Origin: Azolla caroliniana
Taxonomy: Eukaryota; Polypodiophyta
DNA: 64,000 bases
Assembly: GCA_043228905.1 (NCBI GenBank)
Contig: JBHGNT010000012.1
Coordinates: 14,198,001-14,262,000, forward strand
Direction of reading: 5' to 3'
The number at the start of each line of letters is the position of its first letter. Positions within the stretch are counted from its first letter, which is position 1. The notes under the pieces were generated by a model, which searched no databases, had not been told where the DNA came from, and was given only the letters and a program-made list of their open reading frames with translations. A program made the position numbers and the translations under genes. Of this stretch, positions 48,991 through 59,038 are shown in pieces.

Positions 48991-49350
48991 GGATCCTTCA
49001 CACCGGTTCTAGAGACTTCGGCAGTCGGCAACGCGATCGACGTAAGACCAAGATACTGACGGTGGCGGCGAGGTGACAAAGGCAAGGGCTACAGAAGGGC
49101 GGTCGACGGAGGATCCTTCACACCAGTTCTAGAGACTTCGGCAGTCGGCAACGCGGTCGACGTAAGACCAAGATACTGACGGTGGCGGCGAGGTGACGAA
49201 GACAATGGGCGTAAGAGAGTCCGGTCCTACGGGATTCCCACACCGGTTCCGGAGACTCTGGTTGTGCTGCCATCATGGCAACGTGAGACCGAGGGAGAAG
49301 GAAGGTGGCGGCGGGAAACGGGACCCCGCTACGCGGAAGACACAAGCAGT
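48991..49350 (+). repeat. 120-bp tandem repeats in W
   Basis: Units start at 48991, 49111 and 49231. The first two are nearly identical over 120 bases; the third is diverged. More distant relatives start near 49415, 49773 and 50118, each beginning GGGA/GGATCC..CACAC and holding a GAGAC word. Confidence 0.85.
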
Positions 49351-50475
49351 CCGGGAGGGACTCAAACAAAAGACACCCGAATTCGGCAAGCATAGAAACA
49401 AAGTCTGGTCCTATGGGACCCTCACACTGATCCGGAGACTCCGGCAGTTCGGCCAACGTGGCAACGTGAGACCGAGGGAGAAGGACGGTGGCGGCAGGGA
49501 ACGGGACCCGACGACACGAGGTTCGGAAGGAGCCGGTAGGGGCAAACGCGGGGAGGTGTGTCAAGCCGGAAAGGCACACCTAGAACAGAACAAGAGTCTC
49601 GCAAATGGCCATCGCGGGCCGGATCGAAGCGTGACTACAGGACGGTGTTCGGCACGGGCGGGGCCGAACGAAGGAAGCGGAAGACAGCACAAGGGAGGTG
49701 CCGAGAACGAAGTGACAAGTGCCTAGTGGACTGCACAAGGTCGAAATCAGGATGGCAAGAGAGGCTGGAGGAGGATCCTCCACACTCGCTTCGTAGATCT
49801 CGGTAGCTTCGTCGAAGTAACGAAGACTGACACGGCAAGCCGGGGTGACAAGCTGGTGGGGGCGAGGGGACGACGGCAAGCGGAAGACTCAGGACCTGTT
49901 GCAGCAGCACAAAGACGGGAAGGGCCAAGCGGGCTACTACGGGGTGTTCCTCGGATGCAGAGGACACCGGTATGCGGGTGAGCAGCGATGCACGATCTAG
50001 CCGGAAAGGGGGCCGACAAGGAGTGGAACACGGGCAGTGCCAAACAACGGACGAAGGTATGTGGCACACGGAGGTGCCGGAGCAGAAAGGCGAGCGCGGA
50101 GAAGGCCGGAAAGGGATCCTCCACACCGTTCCTGAGACCATGGCGGTTCAAGCCGACGTGGCAATGTAAGACCATGGAGAAGGAAGGTGGCGGCGAGAGG
50201 GCGGTGGCCACGCGAAGCAACATGGGAAGGCAACCAGGACATCACGAAGGGTCAACGGAGGCCAAGCGGGCCACTACGGGCATGCCTCAAGCGGAGGACA
50301 TCGGGCATACGGCGGGAAGCGGGGCATTCATATAGCCGAACAAGGGCCAACGGAAGACTCGAAGCCGACAGATCAAACCGGCCGCAAGCCGGGATGCGGA
50401 TCACGGAAGATCGGTTTCTCACCGGCCGAAATCTCTCACCCTTCAAGCCGGGATGTGCAGTTAGGTGGGGGCGGA
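49351..50475 (+). other. GC-rich non-coding 3' part of W
   Basis: Contains diverged repeat units related to the 120-bp array. Open frames on both strands are by-products of GC richness: they show repeated arginine/glycine words but no domain. Confidence 0.55.
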
Positions 50476-51072
50476 TGTCGTGAAGAATTTCGGCCAAAGG
50501 CAAAAACCGGGAAACATTGGCTACATCGGCAGGGTGCAGCGTGTGTACGCACCCATGTACATTTAGTGTGAATATCGAGGGCGCCTTTATGGCGCCGAAG
50601 GGTAGTCAAGTCGGGACAGACGATGCCATGTAAGTCGGGATTTGTCCCGCATTGTAATGCCTCCCTTTCCTTGTTCTATAAAAGGAAGGGAACGCCCTTT
50701 GTAAAAGGGTTGCCCATTTTGCATTAGAGGGTATACCGTTAGGTTTAGAGTTAGCTTCTTCTTCTTCTTCTCCTTCGTGTTCGCTTAGGGTTTGCTGCAG
50801 CTCATCTCCTGTGCAAGACCCCGCTCTGTGCGACGAGTTGAGAGCTCCCTGACGGCGGCTTGGCAACAGACGACTACTGTAACCTACCTCAGCCCAGCTC
50901 GAAGCCGGGAATGTATTCTTCTTCTTCTATATATATATATATATACGTTTGTCTGTGTATATTCGCATCGTTGTTGGCGTCGGGTGCTTACCCTCTCCTG
51001 CGTTTTCTGTACATAAGGCGTGGGTCGGGTTGGGCTGTGTGTGCGGGTGTGTGTGTGTGCGTGAGTCGGTGT

Positions 51073-51118
<46 letters not shown>

Positions 51119-51220
51119 TCGGTTGCTTCCGGCGTGTTTCTGGGATGCCTCGGTATCACTCCCTAGTCTAAGACCCCCGTGGTCCAGCCTTTCTCGACGC
51201 ACTCGCGTAACAACGCGACA
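50476..51220 (+). repeat. 3' LTR of W
   Basis: 745 bp, preceded by a purine-rich tract (GTTAGGTGGGGGCGGA). TATA box at 50677. Very similar to the 5' LTR; the main difference is a deletion of about 28 bases near 51154 relative to 47146-47175 and changes in run lengths. Confidence 0.92.
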
Positions 51221-51644
51221 ACGTGTACCTCACAATTCTAAGACATTGTCTACAGGTAAGTGTGCTAAATTAGCCCCACAGTTTTGTGGACCTTTCACAA
51301 TCCTCAAGTGCATTGGTTCATCAGTCTATCGTCTCGCTCTTCTTAATTGTGACGAAATTCATCCAATTTTTCATGTAAGTCGTTTAAAAGGACTTCTTGG
51401 TTCTGGCGACATTACAGTTACAACTAAGACTCTGGTTACTTCAGAAGACTTAGCTTCTAAACCAAATGTACTAGAGAAAATTCTCGATGTTAAAACAAAA
51501 AAATTGCGTTCTAAAATAAAATGGATGGATAAATCTATCAAAGATGCCACATGGGAACGCGAAAATACTCATAGAACTAACTTCCCTAACTTTCCATTGC
51601 AGGAGTGCAATGTTTTAAAGATGGGGAGAATGTTACGGGCATGA
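51221..51644 (+). pseudogene. gypsy Z1 integrase C-terminus and chromodomain-like tail
   Basis: Continues Z1 after W: VPHNSKTLS, KLAPQFCGPFTIL, HVSRLKGLLG, then a chromodomain-like KWMDKSIKDATWE. It is open from about 51225 to the stop near 51644. The frame carries straight on from the codons at 46474, across W. Confidence 0.88.
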
Positions 51645-52073
51645 GCATATCCCGTGGTAGATTTTACCGTAGTATTCTATACACATGGATAACGTGTGAG
51701 GGTTAAACGAGAGTGTAAAGAAGGCAGGATTACTTCTAATTCTAGGAATTGACACAACCCATAAGGGCCAAGTGTGACCTCCATTACACACATGATTTGA
51801 CCACGTCGAGACTTTGATCTTATGGTGATCAAGGCTCGACTTCGTCTTAATCCCTTCGCTCGGGGGTGGTCGGGTGGATCAACACCCTTCTTTCTCTGTC
51901 CTTTCCTATCTATCTATCTTTTATTTCCTTGTCATATGCTTACATTAGGATTAAGCTCTAACATTGTTGATGGTGAGAAGGGGCGGTGGAAAATCTATCT
52001 TTCTCTCTCCTTTCCTATCTATCTATCGTTTATTTCCTTGTCATATGCTTACATTAGGATTAAGTGCTAACAT
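51631..52073 (+). repeat. 3' LTR of Z1
   Basis: Begins TGTTACGGG right after a purine tract. The end near CTAACA (52073) is estimated by comparison with Z2. It holds an internal duplication of about 110 bases (near 51898 and 52009). Confidence 0.7.
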
Positions 52074-52129
52074 TGTTGGTGGAGGATGAGGTGCTAGTCA
52101 TCACAAAACGTTTTCTAACGAGAGATTCT

Positions 52130-52589
52130 ATTAGAGACATGAACTAATGTAAGCATTAGATCAAGATAGAATATAGATAAATAGATAGAAAGGAGAGAGA
52201 GAGAGAAAGAAGGGTGTCGATCCACCTGACCACCCCCGACCGAAGGGATCGAGACGGACTCGAGCCTTGATCGGCGTCCCATACCACCGTTGTGGCGTTG
52301 AGTCATACCTGGTGCTAGCGCGCTCGCTACAAGACATGACCCACCACAAGATAGAGTCTCGACATAGTCAACAAGATCATGAAATGAGGGTTGTTAGGCC
52401 TCTTATTTATAGCAATACCCAAGGCCCCCAGGCAAGTTCACACTTGACCTAATGGGTTGTCTCAATCCCAAGGATTAAAAGTAATCCTCCCCTTCTTTAC
52501 ACTCTCGTTTAACCCTCACACTTATCCACGTGTATAGAATAATACAGTAAATTCTCACCACGGGATATTATATGGTCATGCCCGTAACA
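52130..52589 (-). repeat. 3' LTR of Z2
   Basis: On the minus strand it begins TGTTACGGGCATGACC at 52589, next to a purine tract. It has a TATAAATA box near 52412 and ends near 52130 (estimated). Homologous to 51631-52073. Confidence 0.7.
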
Positions 52590-52599
52590 TACTCCCCCT

Positions 52600-53550
52600 C
52601 TTTAAAACATTGCACTCTTGCAATGGAAAGTTAGGGAAGTTAGTTCTGAGAGTATTTTCGCATTCCCATGTGGCATCTTTTATTGATTTATCCATCCATT
52701 TTATTTTAAATTCTCATATTTCTTTAGTACGTAATTCTTTTGTTTTAACATTGAGGATTCTTTCTAGTACATGTGGTTTAGAAGATAATTCTTCAGAAGT
52801 AACCAGAGTTTCAGTTGTAACTGTATTGTCGCCAGAACCTAGAAGTTCTTTTAGATGACTCACATGAAAAACTAGATGAATTTCAACACCTTCGGAAGAG
52901 TGAGACGATAGGTTGATGACCCAATGTGTTTGAGGACTATAAAAGGTCCACAAAACTGTGGGGCTAACTTAGCGCACTTACCCTTAGACAATGTCTTAGA
53001 ATTGTCAGGTACACATAAAAATACCTTCTGTCCAATGTTGAATACATGAGGTTGCCTATTATGATCGGCATAAAAACGTGCTCTATCTTGAGCTGTTTTT
53101 ATATTATCTCGTGCAATATGCAACATATCTTGCATATCTCGAAGAAAGTTTTGCGTACTTCGCAACTCATCATGATGTATATTAACATCAATCGGGGCTC
53201 GTGGCTGAAAACCATACATCAACATAAAAAGACTATATCTCGTCGAGGTATGCTTGGAGCTGTTATAAGCAAACTCCAAAATTCGGAGATAACGTTCCCA
53301 TTTTGTTGGTTTTGTACCAACGTATGCTCGAAGCATGTCCTTAATAATTTGATTTACTCGTTCTGTCTGTCCATCGGATTGAGGATGATCCGTGGAGCTC
53401 ATGCTCAATGTAGTTTCTAACTTCTTGAAGACTTGTGTCCAGAAGTCACTAGTAAACTTTGGATCTCGATCACTCACGATATCCATCGGTAACCCATAAA
53501 AACGAAATAACTCGTCAATGAATTGGTAAGCCAATTCAAGACCTGTTACC
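52600..53550 (-). pseudogene. gypsy Z2 integrase C-terminal part and chromodomain-like tail
   Basis: From 53534 down to 52872 one frame of 220 codons holds the integrase core second half (SDRDPKFTSDFW, HPQSDGQTERVNQ) and the C-terminal domain. After a frameshift near 52900, the chromodomain-like KWMDKSIKDATWE follows at about 52660-52710 with an extra stop near 52717. Confidence 0.88.
53546..53550 (+). repeat. left 5-bp target duplication of Y2
   Basis: TTACC, repeated at 59039-59043; typical length for copia. Confidence 0.93.
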
Positions 53551-53836
53551 TGTTGGGAACTCGACGTTCCTTATGTCCAACGCTCGGCCTCAACCGAGAT
53601 TCTTTACATACACAGAAAAACAGGTAATTAAACGTGACACAAAAGAGAAAGAAGAGGAGAAATGGTACACAGGAGGTATACGTGGAAAACCCCAAAATAG
53701 GGGAAAAACCACGGCAGCCCACGAGCTGCAAACTGTCACTATGCAGAAATATACAACAGTGAGATCACTGAGGCAACGACCTCGTGTTCTCAGATCTTCG
53801 CCACAAGCGGCGGTTACAACAGAGGCAACGACCTCG

Positions 53837-53867
<31 letters not shown>

Positions 53868-54247
53868 GTACAGTTGCACGCTCTGATTTCTTCTTGCACC
53901 AACAAGAAAGAATAACCACACAAAAACGACAACTCAAAAAAAAAACTAAAAGTTTGCCCTAAGTCATATTTATACTAATATGACTTTTCGGCTATTTACA
54001 AATGTCGTCTCGAAGGGCTCCATCCGGCTCTCCGCAGTCGGGTACTCCTCATCCGGTTCATACCGGGCCTACACCATCCGACTCTCCGAAGTCGGGTACT
54101 CCTCATCCGGTTCATACCGGGCCTACACCATCCGACTCTCCGAAGTCGGGTTCTCCCCGTCCGGTTCATACCGTTTCGGCCTCGGCCGAGTTTGTTCGTT
54201 GGCGCAGTTCTTCTCCCTTCCCATCCGGAGGGACCTGTCTACCAACA
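53551..54247 (-). repeat. 3' LTR of Y2
   Basis: 697 bp, TGTTGGG to CCAACA. TATAAATA on the minus strand at about 53968-53976. CT tract at 53837-53868. CCGG-rich direct repeats of about 57 bp at 54020-54175. Confidence 0.96.
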
Positions 54248-54257
54248 AACTCCCCCT

Positions 54258-57200
54258 TCACTCCGGCATGGGGTGTCTTTCCAGCCCGATCCTCTTCCGG
54301 CATGCGTCCAGCTTGTCGGGTGTCAGCACTTTGGTCAGCATATCTGACCCGTTCTCGGCCGTGTGGATCTTCGTCAGTGCGAACTCCTGGTCATCTACCC
54401 TTTCCCGGATCCAGTGATACCTCCGCTGGATATGCTTCGTCCGGGAATGGTAGGCCGCATTCTTAGCAAGGTGGATGGCACTTTGACTGTCGCAGTAGAG
54501 TCGGTATTCCTCTTGCCGGATACCGAGCTCTCCGATGAAGTCCTTCATCCATAATATTTCCTTGCCGGCTTCCACAGCCGCCATGTACTCCGCCTCTGTG
54601 GTTGACAATGCAACCGTCTTCTGCAGCCTCGACTGCCATGAAACAGCTCCCCCTGCATATGTCATCACATACCCGGATGTAGACCGGCTGGTATCCACAT
54701 CAGCCGACATGTCCGAATCGGTGAAACCATCCAGTTGAGGTTTTCCGGAGCCGAATCGGAGACACATATTTCAAATACCGGAGTATCCATTTGACCGCGT
54801 TCCAATGCTCCTTGCCGGGGTTGCTCATAAACCGGCTCACCACTCCGACTGCGTATCCAATGTCCGGTCGGGTACAAACCATTGCGTACATCAAGCTCCC
54901 GACGGCAGAGGCATATGGAATCTTCATCATATCTGCCTTCTCTCCTTTTGTCTTCGGGCTTTGCTTGCCAGACAACTTGCAGTTTGCCGGAAGTGTCGAT
55001 CCGACCGGTTTTGCATCTGACATGTTGAACCGGTGAAGCACCTTTGTCACATACTTCTCCTGTGACAGCCATAGTTGCTTCACTGACCGGTCCCGAATGA
55101 TGTGCATCCCCAACATCTGTCTTGCCGGACCCAGGTCTTTCATTGAGAAGGTCCGGTTGAGAGCCTTCTTCAGCATCCGTATTTTGCCTTGGTCTCGTCC
55201 GACGATCAACATGTCATCCACGTACAGGAGGAGTATCAGGAAGTCCCCTCCTTCGAACTTCTTCACAAACACGCAGTGATCGGCCTGCGTCTTGTGGTAT
55301 CCTTGATCGGTCATGAAGGAGTCGAACTTCCGATACCATTGTCGGGGAGCCTGCTTCAGTCCGTACAGGCTCTTCTTCAACCGGCATACCAGGTGCTCCT
55401 TCCCTTTCTCCACAAATCCTTCCGGTTGCTGCATGTAGAATTCCTCTTCGAGGTCGCCGTGGAGGAATGCCGTCTTCACGTCCAGCTGCTCTACCTCGAG
55501 ATCCATGCTTGCTGCTATACTCAGCACCGTCCGGATGGAGGTCATCTTTACTACCGGGGCGAATATTTCGTCGAAGTCCACGCCCTTCTTCTGCTGGAAC
55601 CCCTTCACCACGATCCTGACTTTGTATCTCGGGGGGTTGTCGGCATCTCCCGGTTTCAACTTGAACACCCACTTGTTTCGGAGTGCCCGCTTTTCTTTCG
55701 GCAGCTCCACCAATTCGTACGTATGGTTCTCATGCAGGGAATCCATCTCATCCTGCATGGCACTTAACCATTTTCGGCTGTGGGTGTCTTCCTTCGCTTC
55801 TTCGAAGCTTTCCGGCTCCCCCTCATCGGTTAGCAGGACATGCTCTGCATCCAGAAATCTCCGGGGCGCCCTTCTCTCTCTAAGAGGATATCTACATCTT
55901 CGGGCTTCGGTAATCGGTTTCTCCATTTGCTCTTCATCCGAATCCGATTCGGGATCTTGACCGGTTCCGGTCTCAACTTCCTCTACTTCTTCTTCTGCCG
56001 GTTCGGTATCCTCACCGTAACCGGCTGGTTCCTCGAGTGCTAACCGGTCTCTTGCCGGTTGGGTCTGCTCATTGTAGAGGCTATCCTTACCGATCGACTC
56101 GGAGTTCACTATCTTCTTCTCCGACTCCCAGTCGGCGAGCGTCCAATCCTCCATGAAGATAATATCTCGACTCCGGAATACCTTCTTGTCGACCGGGTCC
56201 CACACTCGGTAGCCAAACTCATCGTCACCGTAACCGAGGAATATGCATGGCCGGGTCTTTGGATCTAGCTTTCCTCTCTGGTCCTTTGCTACATGCACGT
56301 ACGCGAGACACCCGAACACCCTCAGATGCCGGTAGGACACTTCCTTACCGGTCCATACTCTCTGTGGCGTGTCTCCGTCCAAGGGTACTGAGGGTGATCT
56401 GTTTATCACATATGTCGCCGTCGACAGTGCCTCAGCCCAAAACTTCTTGGGTAGTTTTCCATGCGCTAGCATACTCCGGACCCTCTCCATTATGGTCCGG
56501 TTCATCCTCTCGGCCAGTCCGTTTAGCTCCGGCATCTTCGGCACGGTAAATTCGAGCCGGATTCCCTTCGAGCGGCAGTACTCCTCGAACTGTCCCCGGT
56601 ACTCACCTCCGTTATCTGCTCGAACCGCCTTCAGCTTCCGGCCGGTTTCCCTTTCCACTCTCGCGTGGAGCTCTTTGAAGACGGATAACACCTGATCCTT
56701 CGTCTTCAGTGGTGTGGCCCACAGCTTCCGGCTGTGGTCATCTATGAACGTCACGAAGTACTGCGCTCCGGCATGTGACTTCGTGTCTACTTGACAAACA
56801 TCCGTATGCACCAACTCCAGTGGTGCATTACGTCTCATCGGTGGCCTTGGTCGGAAGGAGGTCCGGTTCTGCTTACCGGCCAGACAATCAGTGCACTTCT
56901 CTAAGTGCACGTTCTTCACTGGAATGAGGTTGTCGTCTCCAAGCCTCTTCATCCCCTTCTCACTCATGTGGCATAGCCTCTTGTGCCACAGCTCACCGGC
57001 AGTGTCGGAAGCCACGTTCACTTCTTCCGGACATAACCGGGCATTCATCAGGTACAGTGTGTTTACCTTCCGGGCCCGAGCCACAATCAGGCTCCCTTTG
57101 CTGAACTTCATGACACCATTCCGGATGCTACCCGTGTAGCCTTCATCATCTAGCCGACCGGCTGATATCAGGTTCAGACGTACTTCCGGAACGTGTCGGA

Positions 57201-58308
57201 CATCTTTCAACAACAACTTGCATCCGGTTGGTGTTGTCAGCCACACGTCTCCTATGCCGACAATTCGGCATGTTCCTTCATTCCCCATCCGGACACAGCC
57301 GTGATCACCGGCTGAGTAGGATGAGAAGCATTTCCGGTCCGAGGTAAGGTGGAACGACGCTCCGGAGTCTACCACCCAGGTCATCTCATCGCCGGCATGG
57401 TTTATCTCACTCTCTTTGGTGATGAGCATCAACTCCTCTTCACTTGCCACAATTGCCGTCGTTCCCTTCCGGTCCGGCCCCCTCTGGTCTTTACCGTTCC
57501 GGTCTGTACCATTCCGGTTCGGGGTTTGCTTCGAATCGGTACCGTCGGTTTCCTTGTCTTTACGGAAATGCCGACAGTTCTTTTAGAAGTGTCCCGGCTT
57601 GCCGCAATAGAAGCAAGGCGGCCTCCCCCTTGACTTTGATCGTGTCCCCGACTTCTCCCGGTTCTGGGGACTACGGTTTCTATGTGTTCCGCGTTCCGAT
57701 TCGGTAAGGAGCGCTTTGGAGTCGGAGCTCGTATCTTTGTCTTTCCGACGAGCCTCCTCATCTAGCAAGCTCGACTTTACTCTTGCTAGGGATAACCGTT
57801 TTCCTTCCGGCCCGGCGTTGCCCAAAGTAACAACCAACGTCTCCCAGCTATCCGGGAGGGAACCGAGCAGGAGTAGCGCTAGGACCTCATCGGCAAGAGG
57901 TACTTCCAATGACGTTGCCTGGTGAATCAGCCCCTGGAAGGCATTCATATGCTCCGCCATGCTGGAGCCATCTTGGTACCGGAGTCTTACAAGCTTCCGG
58001 AATATCGACGCCTGATTGACAACATTTTTGTTCTGGAACATTGTGCCGATCTTCTCCCAGAGCTCATGAGCCTTACTCTCTTCATTGAAGTTGTTGTACA
58101 GGCTCATGTCGATGAAGCACCGTATGTACGCCGTTGTCTTCATGTGCATCACCTCCCATATCGCGGCGTCGATTTTGTCCGGTCTCTTGTCCCCGAACTG
58201 AACCGGCAGCCAGAGGTCTTTAACCACGAGCATGTCCCTCATCTTCGACTTCCACACTGAATAGTTGGAGCCGGTGAGCTTGAACATGCCGCCAAACGAT
58301 TCGTCCAT
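54258..58308 (-). pseudogene. copia Y2 gag-pol, one nonsense codon and one 11-bp deletion
   Basis: The start ATG is at 58308, 17 bases after the primer site. Gag (UBN2 type) is residues 1-190, CCHC knuckle from about 232. A TAA at 57583-57585 interrupts the knuckle; Y1 has CAG there. The frame then stays open to 54700 with protease DSGASFH (about 310), integrase with both Asp motifs and NGLAERMNRT, and reverse transcriptase with YVDDMLIVG (about 1030). A deletion of 11 bases near 54770 shifts the frame before RNase H, which is complete at 54767-54258 (LSTTEAEYMAAVEA). All catalytic residues I checked are present. Confidence 0.95.
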
Positions 58309-58324
58309 TTTCTGTGTCGATTTT

Positions 58325-58336
58325 GCTCTGATACCA
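58325..58336 (-). promoter_or_regulatory. tRNA-iMet primer binding site of Y2
   Basis: TGGTATCAGAGC on the minus strand, identical to the site in Y0. Confidence 0.95.
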
Positions 58337-58338
58337 CT

Positions 58339-58624
58339 TGTTGGGAACTCGACGTTCCTTATGTCCAACGCTCGGCCTCAACCGAGATTCTTTACATACA
58401 CAGAAAAACAAGTAATTAAACGCGACACAAAAGAGAAAGAAGAGGAGAAATGGTACACAAGAGGTATACGTGGAAAACCCCAAAATAGGGGAAAAACCAC
58501 GGCAGCCCACGAGCTACAAACTGTCACTATGAAGAAATATACAACAGTGAGATCACTGAGGCAACGACCTCGTGTTCTCAGATCTTCGCCACAGGCGGCG
58601 GTTACAACAGAGGCAACGACCTCG

Positions 58625-58655
<31 letters not shown>

Positions 58656-59038
58656 GTACAGTTGCACGCTCTGATTTCTTCTTGCACCAACAAGAAAGAA
58701 TAACCACACAAAAACGACAACTCCTCAAAAAAAAAACTAAAAGTTTGCCCTAAGTCATATTTATACTAATATGACTTTTCGGCTATTTACAAATGTAGTC
58801 TCGAAGGGCTCCATCCGGCTCTCCGCAGTCGGGTACTCCTCATCCGGTTCATACCGGGCGTACACCATCCGACTCTCCGAAGTCGGGTACTCCTCATCCG
58901 GTTCATACCGGGCCTACACCATCCGACTCTCCGAAGTCGGGTTCTCCCCGTCCGGTTCATACCGTTTCGGCCTCGGCCGAGTTTGTTCGTCGGCGTTGTT
59001 CTTCTCCCTTCCCATCCGGAGGGACCTGTCTACCAACA
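58339..59038 (-). repeat. 5' LTR of Y2
   Basis: 700 bp, with the same ends and the same three CCGG-rich repeat units (58811-58970). It touches the primer binding site at 58325-58336 after two spacer bases. Confidence 0.96.

Larger units (their letters stand above)
46475..51220 (+). mobile_element. non-autonomous GC-rich LTR element W (gag only)
   Basis: LTRs are 46475-47242 and 50476-51220, both TGTCGTG to GCGACA. The four bases ACGT are repeated at 46471-46474 and 51221-51224, and Z1 reads across without the element. The internal region is only 3.2 kb: a gag-like frame, then GC-rich repeats. I find no protease, integrase or reverse transcriptase, so it must depend on another element. Confidence 0.88.
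38575..52073 (+). mobile_element. Ty3/gypsy element Z1, interrupted by hAT and W
   Basis: Pieces 38575-40459, 45657-46474 and 51221-52073 together give gag, protease, RNase H, integrase, chromodomain-like tail and one 3' LTR. The 5' LTR is missing at the border with X. Most of the reverse transcriptase is deleted. The copy Z2 at 52130-61409 on the other strand confirms the order. Confidence 0.88.
53551..59038 (-). mobile_element. Ty1/copia element Y2, complete and young
   Basis: 5488 bp with LTRs at 53551-54247 and 58339-59038, tRNA-iMet primer site, nearly full gag-pol, and 5-bp target duplication TTACC. By eye the LTRs differ at about 12 positions in 700, so this is one of the youngest insertions here. 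It has two coding lesions. Confidence 0.97.

Noticed and set aside
49193-50503. Multiple overlapping frames on both strands in the W tail
   Set aside because: They follow from the GC-rich tandem repeats, overlap on both strands, and show no domain.
53573-53962. Open frames inside Y2 LTRs (also 58265-58753)
   Set aside because: Present in both LTRs of the same element, they arise from the simple-sequence and regulatory parts and have no domain.
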